Shown here: one piece after another, positions 46,855-55,022 of the stretch
Numbering within the stretch: position 1 is the stretch's first letter
Layout of the letters: the number at the start of each line of letters is the position of its first letter
Virus record (IMG/VR): IMGVR_UViG_3300035660_000001
Location: 96,140-160,139 of that record
Length of the DNA stretch: 64,000 bases
Origin: a virus
Strand: one strand, 5' to 3'
Position numbers and translations under genes: made by a program
Notes under the pieces: model-generated
What the model was told of the DNA's origin: nothing
Database searches by the model: none
The model's input: the letters and a program-made list of their open reading frames with translations, nothing else

Positions 46855-47306
46855 TGTCCGTGGAATATGATCTCTCTTCGATACCGCATCTCGATGAGTT
46901 CCGGCGTTTGGAAGTGATAGGCGTGGACTGGGGCGAGGAAGTCAATACCTCTGCCGCCCCCGAGCCGAAGCCGGAGCCTAAGTTCAAGGTGGGGGATGCC
47001 GTGAGGATTATAGTCTCTCCCGAAGATGAAGTCATGGGGGAATGGCTGAGTAGGAAGCCTGGGCTCGGGGATTTATTTAGGATGACTGCGGGAATAATTT
47101 GTGAGGTCGATCAGACGGAAGGATTTTACGGCCCGTTCTACCAGTATGCTATCGGGTTCGGGATAGAACATCCCGAGCTGACGGATTGCGGCAAGAGGCT
47201 TTCTCCCTACAGCGGGATCTGGATGCGGGAGGATGGGCTCGTACCTGCCCGGCTCGAGGATGTTCTGCACGAGTCCAAACAGATCTTTGTGATCGGGTCG
47301 CTCTGA
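46851..47306 (+). CDS. SH3/KOW-like protein with C-terminal FVIGSL tag
   Basis: A 151-residue protein with ATGATG start in overlap. After an N-terminal region and a PEPKPEPK linker comes KFKVGDAVRIIVSPEDE, a barrel start; it ends HESKQIFVIGSL. Related in layout to the neighbours, which look like a locally expanded family. Confidence 0.6.
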   Translation: MMSVEYDLSSIPHLDEFRRLEVIGVDWGEEVNTSAAPEPKPEPKFKVGDAVRIIVSPEDEVMGEWLSRKPGLGDLFRMTAGIICEVDQTEGFYGPFYQYAIGFGIEHPELTDCGKRLSPYSGIWMREDGLVPARLEDVLHESKQIFVIGSL

Positions 47307-47581
47307 TGCCGTTCAGCATTGGCGATCCCGTCAAGGTGATATCCGTGAGCGACGCCCTGGACCCGGACGACAAGGCGTTCAGGGAGTTCATGATCGGTCG
47401 GGTCGGGGTCGTCGGGGCTATCTGTGCGGAATGCCATGAGGAGTATGCCGTCCAGTTTAATGCCGAGTCGCCCTTCCTCGGCGACTGTGACGGGGTTCTT
47501 CCGGGAGGTCACGGCTGGTGGTTTACGGAGGCCGAGCTCGAGGCGACGGAGGGTGAGTTCGGGATCGTAGGTGGGTTATGA
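47306..47581 (+). CDS. SH3/KOW-like protein with C-terminal FGIVGGL tag
   Basis: A 91-residue protein (start in TGATG overlap). FSIGDPVKVISVSDALDPDD, GRVGVVGAICAECHEEYAVQF and GWWFTEAELE make a small barrel; it ends EGEFGIVGGL. Similar in plan to the 29406 gene product. Confidence 0.6.
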   Translation: MPFSIGDPVKVISVSDALDPDDKAFREFMIGRVGVVGAICAECHEEYAVQFNAESPFLGDCDGVLPGGHGWWFTEAELEATEGEFGIVGGL

Positions 47582-47943
47582 TCTCGGGACTAAATAAATT
47601 AGTTAATTATCCTGGCGCGATGCATCTGCCCGGACATAAAACCAAGTTTGATCTTGGCGATCAGGTGAAGGTTACGAGCCCCCTTCCGGGAGCCCTCACT
47701 CCGGAAGAATACATTGGGTTGGAGGGTGAGGTAGTTAACATTGTTCATATTGTTAAAGAAGCCGAGGTGACCGGGGCGAACCTAGATCCGACCGATGGGA
47801 CGCTCCACGTCGACATGAAGGTGAAGATCGATCATGACGAGTATGTTATTAAAATCCCGTGTAAGGCGGACATCACCCTTACTTTCAAAGAGAACGAGCT
47901 CGTTCTTGCCCCAGAGAAGTTCGGGGTCAGGGAGGGCATCTGA
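47578..47943 (+). CDS. SH3/KOW-like protein with C-terminal FGVREGI tag
   Basis: A 121-residue protein with ATGA overlap. TKFDLGDQVKVTSPLPGA, GLEGEVVNIVHIVKEAEV and ITLTFKENELVLAPEKFGVREGI. The barrel-like core is followed directly by the tag. Confidence 0.6.
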   Translation: MISGLNKLVNYPGAMHLPGHKTKFDLGDQVKVTSPLPGALTPEEYIGLEGEVVNIVHIVKEAEVTGANLDPTDGTLHVDMKVKIDHDEYVIKIPCKADITLTFKENELVLAPEKFGVREGI

Positions 47944-48371
47944 TGGCCGCTCCTTTTAGGGAAAGAGATATAGATCGCCCGGACTTTGCCACCGGTAGTT
48001 ACCTATCTAGAGTTCTTGATACTCTTCAACGGCTTGAGCGCAGAATAGAAGACCTTCATGTCGATATGGAAGAGCTCCGGAGAGAGCTTCGCATGAGAAC
48101 CGGCGGGACCACCGAACCCCACCGGGGGATGGCAGTCGATGCCGATGATGTTATCGATGACGTTTTGGGGGTTCAGAGAGGAATTCAAGGAGAGCGGCCT
48201 CCGGTCGATCCGCATGACATCGACTTCAACGGTCCGAATATGGACAGGCTGAGAAATTTTATAATGGAGGAGGCGAGAAGGTATATCGACGACCCAGATG
48301 AGGTTCCTGATCGGCCAGAACAAGAGCCCGAGCTTCCGGATGACACCCCGCACGTTGTGGGATCGATCTGA
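47943..48371 (+). CDS. Coiled-coil protein with C-terminal VVGSI tag
   Basis: A 142-residue protein. YLSRVLDTLQRLERRIEDLHVDMEELRRELRM is a coiled coil; an acidic tail (DDPDEVPDRPEQEPELPDD) leads to TPHVVGSI. Unlike its neighbours it has no barrel, so the shared ending is not explained by common descent of the whole protein. The same DxxPHVVG(S/G)I ending occurs in the 49418 gene. Confidence 0.6.
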   Translation: MAAPFRERDIDRPDFATGSYLSRVLDTLQRLERRIEDLHVDMEELRRELRMRTGGTTEPHRGMAVDADDVIDDVLGVQRGIQGERPPVDPHDIDFNGPNMDRLRNFIMEEARRYIDDPDEVPDRPEQEPELPDDTPHVVGSI

Positions 48372-48610
48372 TGAAGTTCGAGGTGGGAGACCGGATCAAG
48401 ATCGTTCGGAATCTCACCGAGAAGGGTTGCAAGCTCAGGGGCAAGAAGGGGATGATCATGGGCGTGGTTACAAAGAGAAAGCGTAACGGAGGGCCCCGGC
48501 TTTACTCCGTCCGACTGGAAAGGTGTGCGGGGCTGTGGATTCTCGATGAGGCCGACCTCGACTTTGAGAGTAAGAAGCGTGAGCCCTTCCGTCTGATAGG
48601 AGCAATCTGA
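48371..48610 (+). CDS. SH3/KOW-like protein with C-terminal FRLIGAI tag
   Basis: A 79-residue protein, TGATG overlap. KFEVGDRIKIVRNLTEKGCKLRGKKGMIMGVV and RLYSVRLERCAGLWILDEADL form a typical small KOW-like barrel; it ends KREPFRLIGAI. Confidence 0.62.
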   Translation: MKFEVGDRIKIVRNLTEKGCKLRGKKGMIMGVVTKRKRNGGPRLYSVRLERCAGLWILDEADLDFESKKREPFRLIGAI

Positions 48611-49365
48611 TGTCCGATTCTGGTAATGAGTCCCTGTTTGAACGGGTAATCCGGGGCATCGGACTGCAGAGGAGGCGAGAGTCGCCGCCGATAGTGATGT
48701 CGACCATGCCTTCCGGGGGGACGCAGGTGGACTTGGTTGAGAGAATAATGAATGAAGATCTCGCGAGGGCAATGCGAGCTCACGGGGAAGCGTATGGAGG
48801 TATGTCCGGATTCTCTGGCTTCTCTTTCGCTTCTGGTCTTTCGGGGTCGAGCTGGGCGCCCGGGGGAACGTGGGGCATGGCGGATCCAGCGACCGGGGTA
48901 AGGTTCTCAGGCCAGCGGGGTTATTTCGGCGTCCCGGGCTGGGAGGGAGTGCCTGGGCTTCCCGAGGGTTGGCCGGAAGCCAAACCTGCAGAGGGTTACA
49001 AGCCCGGGGAAAGAATAGCTCGGGTCGATGAGTCGACTGGACAGGTGGTCGTGGATGGTCCAGAGCATCCGACGACCCTCTACGGGCTGTCGATCGGGGA
49101 CTTCGTCGTGGTGGATAGTGTTTTCCCCTTGGTGTCCCACAACAAGAAGTTTATTTTCAATAAGACGAGCGGTTACATTAAGCATATCATCCGGGCCGGG
49201 TACGCCTGGGTCGAGATCGACGGGCAGTGCCCCTGCAATGACGATTCCCGGGAGAGAAAGCAGTTGTGGCATTCCGCTAAGGGCCACTGCCACTGGTTCC
49301 CCAATTCCGTCCTCTTCCTTGCGGACGAGAGCACGGCAAAGTTCTATGTGAGGGGTTATCTATAG
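48610..49365 (+). CDS. Protein with short Gly-X-Ser run and C-terminal FYVRGYL tag
   Basis: A 251-residue protein. Around residues 62-85 it has GMSGFSGFSFASGLSGSSW, a short stretch like the fibre repeat. The middle (LPEGWPEAKPAEGYKPGERIARVD) is linker-like; the C-terminal domain (GLSIGDFVVVDSVFPLVSHNKKFIF, YAWVEIDGQCPC, KGHCHWFPNSVLFL) has a cysteine/histidine set. It ends TAKFYVRGYL. A virion-associated role is possible. Confidence 0.58.
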   Translation: MSDSGNESLFERVIRGIGLQRRRESPPIVMSTMPSGGTQVDLVERIMNEDLARAMRAHGEAYGGMSGFSGFSFASGLSGSSWAPGGTWGMADPATGVRFSGQRGYFGVPGWEGVPGLPEGWPEAKPAEGYKPGERIARVDESTGQVVVDGPEHPTTLYGLSIGDFVVVDSVFPLVSHNKKFIFNKTSGYIKHIIRAGYAWVEIDGQCPCNDDSRERKQLWHSAKGHCHWFPNSVLFLADESTAKFYVRGYL

Positions 49366-49417
49366 CCGGGGCGAGAAGATCGCACCTGGGGCATTTAAGG
49401 GGCTAAGGAGGGCTGAA

Positions 49418-50194
49418 ATGAGCGAGACATTGGGGGGAGATACGACGATGGGCCCGACGGGTCCGGGAAGGGAGATGCCCGGGTTGGACATTCCCCGAGA
49501 AAGAGAGGCTCCGAATAGGAGGGATCCCGAACGAATCCGGGCGGCAATAGACCCGATGGAGTTTCCGGAGGGTAGCACGAGGTTCGCGTTGGGGGCTACT
49601 CCACCGGATCGTGCGTGGACGCAATCCCTGGCAAGGAAACAGGCGATCGTCGGGAACGCCATGCGGAGGATTTTTCAGGTTCTCAGAGCCGCTTCTCCCG
49701 AATTGATAATACGGGATGAGGACGGTTTGATAAGAACAAGGATTGTCGCCGTTTTGAAGGAGATCTACCATGCCGGGGAGTTTTATGGTCGGAGTGCAAG
49801 CGGCGGTCCGGAATTCAACGTCATGGAGTTTCAGGCCGACTTCGAGAGGTTTCGTAGCCATACGGTCGAACGGTTTGATAATCTATTCGGGCAGTACCGG
49901 ACCATTCTAAGGAGGCTCGAGGGCTTAATGCAGGAGAGGAGACCACCGACCGGAGCTGGAATGGTAACCGGAGGGATCGGACCCCGCAGAGGGGAGCACA
50001 TGGAGGGATTCGATCGGGCGATGAGGGATATTCTGGGGGTAGATGATCCCCCGATCGGTGGGCCCCAGCCACCAGGGGAGGACCCCCCTGGGTTAGGGCC
50101 TATGCCGGAGAGACTTGATACGGATGATATCCTTGGTCCAGGAACCGATCTTGTCGACCCCGACGAGAACCCTCACGTGGTGGGGGGAATATAA
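49418..50194 (+). CDS. Hypothetical helical protein with C-terminal VVGGI tag
   Basis: A 258-residue protein after AAGGAGGGCTGAA. It is proline/glycine-rich at the start (TMGPTGPGREMPGLDIPRE), helical in the middle (FEVMEFQADFERFRSHTVERF-like region) and acidic-proline at the end, closing DPDENPHVVGGI. Not recognised. Last gene before promoter P7. Confidence 0.58.
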   Translation: MSETLGGDTTMGPTGPGREMPGLDIPREREAPNRRDPERIRAAIDPMEFPEGSTRFALGATPPDRAWTQSLARKQAIVGNAMRRIFQVLRAASPELIIRDEDGLIRTRIVAVLKEIYHAGEFYGRSASGGPEFNVMEFQADFERFRSHTVERFDNLFGQYRTILRRLEGLMQERRPPTGAGMVTGGIGPRRGEHMEGFDRAMRDILGVDDPPIGGPQPPGEDPPGLGPMPERLDTDDILGPGTDLVDPDENPHVVGGI

Positions 50195-50206
50195 TCGTCC
50201 AACCTC

Positions 50207-50235
50207 TTGACACGCAATTTCGTTTATGATATAAT
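50207..50235 (+). promoter_or_regulatory. Sigma70-type promoter P7 (TTGACA-17-TATAAT)
   Basis: -35 TTGACA 50207-50212, -10 TATAAT 50230-50235, 17-bp spacer CGCAATTTCGTTTATGA, the least conserved of the set. It heads the replication block. Confidence 0.9.
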
Positions 50236-50258
50236 GGTTTCGCATTAGCAAAGGAGCG

Positions 50259-50489
50259 ATGGTAAACATGGAGGTTTTAAGCGACCTCGTGGGACGCACA
50301 ATTTTACTACGAGGTAGAGCCTATAAAGTGGAGGGGCTCAAGAAGCGGGACGGCTACCCGCTTCGGATCGTGGCCATGCGGTCGGTCGACGACGGGATAC
50401 CGACCACGAAGATTGTGGCCGATCCGGAAGAGTTCCTTCGGTCAGTTACGATAATCGGCGGACGTTCACGACTTGCCAGAGTATCGTAG
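50259..50489 (+). CDS. Hypothetical small protein, first gene of the replication block
   Basis: A 76-residue protein; ATG 50268 (MEVLSDLVGRT) is an equally good start since AAAGGAG lies 2 nt before the first ATG. EVLSDLVGRTILLRGRAYKVEGL and PLRIVAMRSVDDG suggest a small beta fold. Not recognised; may regulate or assist the replication genes that follow. Confidence 0.55.
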   Translation: MVNMEVLSDLVGRTILLRGRAYKVEGLKKRDGYPLRIVAMRSVDDGIPTTKIVADPEEFLRSVTIIGGRSRLARVS

Positions 50490-50495
50490 GCTTAG

Positions 50496-51224
50496 GTGTC
50501 TGAATCGCCCTATGTCCGGCTTCGGAAGATTTATGATGACAGGTCGGTCTCGAGCTTCTCGAATAGGGCGTTGTTGGCCTACATTGAGATTCGCAAGAGG
50601 ATGGGGGATCCCGTAGATGCCGATTATATCTGTGTGTCTACGGGGCTCTCCCGGTCGGCCTTCTACCGTAGGATGGCGAAGATCGGAAACGGAAATGGGA
50701 AGGGGCATGCGATGAACGATGAGATGAAACCTGTGGATGCGCTCAGAACCGTAGAGCAGGGGGCTATCGCGAAGGGCGATGAAGCTCGTCGAGAGGTCAA
50801 TCTAAGGAAAGAGTCTCGGCGCCTGCAGGCTCATGAGAGGCGCCAAGATAAGAAAGAAGAGGAACGGAAACCGATCCTGCCGATCCTGAACGCCTATCGG
50901 GAAGGATGGAAGGAGATTCCGGATGTCGAGCCTATCCAGTGGTCTCCGAGGGAATGGAATCAGGCCAAGATGTTGGTTACCAACATCGGTCCGGATCGGG
51001 CCCGCCTTCTCGTGGAATATGTTTTTAAGAACTGGCGTCGTACCCTCTCTGCGAAGTGGAAGGTGGGGGGCGTCCCGACGATGGGAATTATTCTGGGATT
51101 CGGAGTTAGTCTCATAACCGAACTCATTCCCAAACAAGAGAAGCCTGGTGTCTCTCCGGAATTGAAGGCCAAGTGGGAGGCAGACGCCCGGAGACGGATG
51201 GGGCTTACGGAGAAGAAATCATGA
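50496..51224 (+). CDS. Putative replication initiator / winged-helix protein
   Basis: A 242-residue GTG-start protein. Residues 20-65 (FSNRALLAYIEIRKRMGDPVDADYICVSTGLSRSAFYRRM) are a winged-helix-like DNA-binding domain; a long basic helix follows; the C-terminal part (QWSPREWNQAKMLVTNIGPDRARLLVEYVFKNW, PTMGIILGFGVSLIT) resembles the DnaD/helicase-recruiting region of phage replisome organisers. Its position directly before a DnaC-like loader and DnaB helicase supports that role, which is otherwise inferred. Confidence 0.62.
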   Translation: MSESPYVRLRKIYDDRSVSSFSNRALLAYIEIRKRMGDPVDADYICVSTGLSRSAFYRRMAKIGNGNGKGHAMNDEMKPVDALRTVEQGAIAKGDEARREVNLRKESRRLQAHERRQDKKEEERKPILPILNAYREGWKEIPDVEPIQWSPREWNQAKMLVTNIGPDRARLLVEYVFKNWRRTLSAKWKVGGVPTMGIILGFGVSLITELIPKQEKPGVSPELKAKWEADARRRMGLTEKKS

Positions 51225-51880
51225 CGATTACCGAAGATAAAAAGAATAGCTATTTGAGGGCTAACATCCCGATCAAGTTCTGGGGAGCGGAGATCGATAA
51301 GGTCGCCGAGGGAGGCGTGGTTCCTTATCGCCCAATCATTGAAGGATACATCGGATCGATCTTGGAGATGATCTCTAATGGCTGGGGGCTGATGCTTTAT
51401 GGCCCAGCCAAGCACGGGCGGACTTATCTCGGATGCCTCATTCTGAAGGAGGCCATTGATAAGGGCAAGACCGCCTATAGCATTTCCTTGAGGGACTTGA
51501 CCGAGAATCAAAAGAAGCCCTTCAACGATGCCTACACCGTTCACGAGCGATCCCGCCAAGTCGATATCCTTCTTTTGGATGACGTGATCATCGACGAGAA
51601 GGAGCTCCCCGGGCCTCAATTAGACATTCTGCGGGATATCCTGCGATATCGGGATGCGTGGAAGAAGTCTACGATCCTGATCATCCAGGGTACGCCCAAT
51701 AAAATATCCGATACCGACCGAAAGATAATTGAGGAGAAGATGAAAATGGTGGAGGTGAATGCAGTCGATTACGGGAAGATCGCGGGGGAGGAACGCGAGA
51801 AGAAGATGGATGCCTTAATTGAGGAGGGGGTCAAGACTGTAGAAACCGCTAACGGAACAGAGCCCATTCCCGCTTCCTAA
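51221..51880 (+). CDS. DnaC-like AAA+ helicase loader with altered Walker A
   Basis: A 219-residue protein with ATGA overlap. WGLMLYGPAKHGRTYLGCLIL occupies the Walker A position but has R in place of the invariant lysine (GPAKHGRT rather than GxxxxGKT). RQVDILLLDDVIID is a good Walker B and IIQGTPN matches sensor 1. Size and neighbours (initiator-like, DnaB) fit a helicase loader. The lysine change may mean weak or no ATP hydrolysis. Confidence 0.75.
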   Translation: MTITEDKKNSYLRANIPIKFWGAEIDKVAEGGVVPYRPIIEGYIGSILEMISNGWGLMLYGPAKHGRTYLGCLILKEAIDKGKTAYSISLRDLTENQKKPFNDAYTVHERSRQVDILLLDDVIIDEKELPGPQLDILRDILRYRDAWKKSTILIIQGTPNKISDTDRKIIEEKMKMVEVNAVDYGKIAGEEREKKMDALIEEGVKTVETANGTEPIPAS

Positions 51881-51913
51881 TCCACCAACCGTTTATTAGC
51901 TTCACAGGGAACG

Positions 51914-53167
51914 ATGGCGATAGCTATCCCCAAGCTTGACACTCTGTTTCTGAGCAGTCTTATCCTTGCAGGAAAGGCAGGCTTCCTCGAGGCTCGAGAG
52001 AAAGGGATTAACGATGATCTCTTGACGGGGGATGCTAAGAATGTCTGGGCGTTCATCGAAAGGCACTACGCCCAATATGGGACGACCCCTTCGAGAGAGA
52101 TCGTAAGAGTCGAAACGGCGTTTGCCGTTCAACGTGTAGGAGAGGATAAAGACCTCTCCTACTTCGTTGAGGAAGTTTGGAAGCGGCTTCTGCAGAACCT
52201 CCTCAAGGACAGGCTCCGATCCGTCGCCAGGGATCTCGACACCTTTAAGCCGAGGGAAGCGTTCGCCCGGCTCGAAGAGGTCATCACGGAGATCAGGCGG
52301 TCGGGGAGTGCCCGGGGCCTCGTGGATAACCTCATGAACTACGGGGACAAGGTTCGGGAGGACTACGAGAAGGCCAAGAACGGGGTCCTGGGAGTCTGCA
52401 CTCCGTGGGAGACGATCAACCAGATCACGATGGGCTTTCAGGAGGCCGACCTAGCGACCTTCGTGGCAAGGACGAGCATCGGGAAGACGTGGCTCCTCCT
52501 GGTTATGGCGCACCATGCCTGGGCCGAAGGGAAGAACGTTCTGTTCGTGACGACCGAGATGGCCCGGCCCAAGATCGCCCTCCGCTTTGTGTCTCTCTAT
52601 CTCCGGATACCCTACGGGAAGCTCCGTAGAGGACGACTCGGAGAATTCGGAGAGCCCCTGTTATGGCAGGGGCTTGAACGTCTAAGAAGCGAGCGCCCGT
52701 TCCACATTCTCGGAGACGTCTTCAACGTCGACATCTCTACGGTCGATGCCGCCATCGAAAGGGTAAGGCCGGATATCCTGTTTGTGGACGGGCTCTATCT
52801 GGTGAAGGCAACGGGCAAGGATCGGTTCGATAAGGTTTCCAATGCGGCAGACGAGTTTAAGCGGATGGCCCATCACTGGAAGATACCGATCATCGTGTCC
52901 ACGCAGTTCAACCGGACCGTCCAGCAGAACGCCCGCAGGGCGGACCTTACATCGATGGCCATGTCCGACGTCGTAAACTTCGACTCCGACTGGGTGTTTG
53001 CCGCCTTCCAGGACGACGACCTGAAGGACGGTCATAAGATGGCCCTTCTTCCTCTCAAGACCCGTGAGAGCGAGGGGGCTAAGGAGATCGTTATTAACTG
53101 GGACTTTCAACACATGGACTTCTCAGAGGTCCGAATCGATGGGGAGGTGGAATTCGAACAGCTATGA
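51914..53167 (+). CDS. dnaB: DnaB-like replicative DNA helicase
   Basis: A 417-residue protein. An N-terminal DnaB-type helical domain (LAGKAGFLEAREKGINDDLL, HYAQYGTTPS) precedes a RecA-like core: LATFVARTSIGKTWLLL is Walker A (K near residue 191, A replacing the first glycine), VLFVTTEM is the H1a region, ILFVDGLYLV is Walker B, and IIVSTQFNR is the Q-containing motif. Somewhat shorter than bacterial DnaB (about 470). It unwinds the replication fork and overlaps the primase gene by ATGA, as is common for phage helicase-primase pairs. Confidence 0.88.
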   Translation: MAIAIPKLDTLFLSSLILAGKAGFLEAREKGINDDLLTGDAKNVWAFIERHYAQYGTTPSREIVRVETAFAVQRVGEDKDLSYFVEEVWKRLLQNLLKDRLRSVARDLDTFKPREAFARLEEVITEIRRSGSARGLVDNLMNYGDKVREDYEKAKNGVLGVCTPWETINQITMGFQEADLATFVARTSIGKTWLLLVMAHHAWAEGKNVLFVTTEMARPKIALRFVSLYLRIPYGKLRRGRLGEFGEPLLWQGLERLRSERPFHILGDVFNVDISTVDAAIERVRPDILFVDGLYLVKATGKDRFDKVSNAADEFKRMAHHWKIPIIVSTQFNRTVQQNARRADLTSMAMSDVVNFDSDWVFAAFQDDDLKDGHKMALLPLKTRESEGAKEIVINWDFQHMDFSEVRIDGEVEFEQL

Positions 53168-54273
53168 AGTATGAAAATGTAATGGAGCTTCTCAGGTTGT
53201 TGGACTGCCGATCGATCATGCCGATCAACAGGGGTTGGGTTACGGCGACCTGTCCGTTCGCCCCGTACTCGCATGCCAGAGGGAAGGATACTCACCCCTC
53301 TTTCGGGATCCGGGTTAGGGATGATACCTACTCTTTGTTTAAATGCCACTGTTGCGGGAGGATGGGGTCGCTGTTTCTCCTCGCCCGAGATATCTCGATA
53401 TTCGACAAGACCAAGTATGATCTCCGTAAGTTCGTTCACGATAAGGAAGCGACTCCAACGGAGGAGAACAAAATGGGATGGGTTCCGGACGGTGATGAAA
53501 AGTTCGATCCTATGCGAGGCGTCTTCAGTCCCGTTTCAATGGAGGGGCTTGAGATGCCGAAGCCTCTCGGGAAGTCAGCGGAGGAATACGTGGCGTCCTG
53601 TGCGGGGCTGGCCCATAAGTCCGTGATCGCCCGGGGGATCCCGAAGGAGATCATGAAGCTCTACAACCTCGGCTACGATGCGAAGGATAGAAAGACCGTA
53701 TTCCCGATCTACGATTGGGGAGGAAACCTTGTCGGGATCCAACGCCGGGGGGTCGATCACAAGGAGTTCGGGTTCAACATGGGGTTCAAGAAGGGGGCGT
53801 TTTACGGGGAGAGGGAGTTCACGTCGGGTCCAATAGAACGGGATCCTTTCAACATCGTGTTCCTCGTGGAGGGGCCTTTCGATGTCATGTATCTCAGGAG
53901 CATAGGCTACAATTCCCTCGGTCTTCTCGGAAAGGAATGCACGAAGGTGCAGTTAGCGAAGCTCGATGAGATGAGAGTGTTCGGTAGGGGACTGTTCTTC
54001 AACCCCTATATCTTTATGGACGGGGATAAGGCAGAAACAAACGCCCAGGCTACGGAGAAGCTTGCCCGGTTGTGTGAGCCGCACTTTCCCGTCTACACCA
54101 TTAAGACACCAGAAGGGAGGGATCCAGACCAATTCACGAAGGAGGAGATTGAGAAGCTGATCGCCGACGCAGAATTCCGAGGCTGGGAGTCAGACCCACC
54201 GGCGCCGAAAGCACAGGAAGCGGCACCAGTGGGCGAGCAACAAACCTTAACACCAACAGAGGAGAAGAAATGA
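53164..54273 (+). CDS. dnaG: DnaG-like DNA primase
   Basis: A 369-residue protein. The N-terminal zinc-binding domain has C30, H37, C61 and C64 (TCPFAPYSH, FKCHCCG). The TOPRIM core carries VFLVEGPFDVMYL (the EGxxD motif) and YIFMDGDKAE (the DxD motif). The C-terminal helicase-binding part is short. It makes primers for the phage fork and overlaps both the helicase gene and the SSB-like gene. Confidence 0.88.
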   Translation: MKYENVMELLRLLDCRSIMPINRGWVTATCPFAPYSHARGKDTHPSFGIRVRDDTYSLFKCHCCGRMGSLFLLARDISIFDKTKYDLRKFVHDKEATPTEENKMGWVPDGDEKFDPMRGVFSPVSMEGLEMPKPLGKSAEEYVASCAGLAHKSVIARGIPKEIMKLYNLGYDAKDRKTVFPIYDWGGNLVGIQRRGVDHKEFGFNMGFKKGAFYGEREFTSGPIERDPFNIVFLVEGPFDVMYLRSIGYNSLGLLGKECTKVQLAKLDEMRVFGRGLFFNPYIFMDGDKAETNAQATEKLARLCEPHFPVYTIKTPEGRDPDQFTKEEIEKLIADAEFRGWESDPPAPKAQEAAPVGEQQTLTPTEEKK

Positions 54274-54995
54274 GCGAGTGGTTTAAACGAGGCTTCGGAG
54301 GCCTCGACGAATCAAGAAGGACCCGTGTGTTGCGGTTCGGGATCCGGCTGGACCGGGGTCTCGTTCAGGCCGGACGTCCGCAGAGCGTGACCAAGAAGAT
54401 TCTCTACTTGGATGACGAGCCGTTCTGCTTCTACGAGCATTCCGTCAACCTGGGCGCCTCTCCGGCCACCCCGGACTGGCAACACTTCACCTGCGGGGCA
54501 GACACTTACGGACAGTGCCCGCTCTGCAGTCCAGTCCTGAAGATCAGCCCCTGGTATAAGGGGGTCTTCTCGATCGTGGATCTCGAGGCTTGGAAGAGCA
54601 GGGACACGGGGGAGATGGTCCGGAACGTCCGGATGCTCTTCGTGGCCTCTGTGGAGCCTCTCGAGCTCTTGAGGCTCAAGAAGGGGAGCCACGGCCTGAA
54701 GAACTGCCTCTACAACGTCACGAGGGTGGACACGGGCACCGGCAAGTCGTCAGTGGTCGGGAGCTCGTTTGACTACGTCGGAGCGGTAACCGATCTGGCG
54801 CCCTACGCCGACAACAGGCGTAACATGCCCGCGCCATACCTCTACGAAGATCTGTTCAGACCGCTTCCCCTGGATACCCTTATCCGGGTAGCCGCACGGG
54901 TCGGAGGGCCCCGGCTCGAAGCCGAAGCCCATCCCCCGGAGACGGAGACGCCCGCTGGGGACACGCCAGGGACGGACGAGCCGGTTAGGTTTTAA
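54270..54995 (+). CDS. Putative single-stranded DNA-binding protein
   Basis: A 241-residue protein with ATGA overlap to primase. A cysteine-containing insert (FTCGADTYGQCPLCSP), beta-rich core (VRNVRMLFVASVEPLELLRLK, CLYNVTRVDTGTGKSSVVGSSFDYVG) and an acidic C-terminal tail ending TDEPVRF resemble phage gp32-like SSBs, whose acidic tails recruit replication partners. No direct OB-fold signature can be shown by eye, so the call rests on layout and context. Confidence 0.6.
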   Translation: MSEWFKRGFGGLDESRRTRVLRFGIRLDRGLVQAGRPQSVTKKILYLDDEPFCFYEHSVNLGASPATPDWQHFTCGADTYGQCPLCSPVLKISPWYKGVFSIVDLEAWKSRDTGEMVRNVRMLFVASVEPLELLRLKKGSHGLKNCLYNVTRVDTGTGKSSVVGSSFDYVGAVTDLAPYADNRRNMPAPYLYEDLFRPLPLDTLIRVAARVGGPRLEAEAHPPETETPAGDTPGTDEPVRF

Positions 54996-55022
54996 CCAAC
55001 CCGAGGGTCTGTCGAGGGCCGC

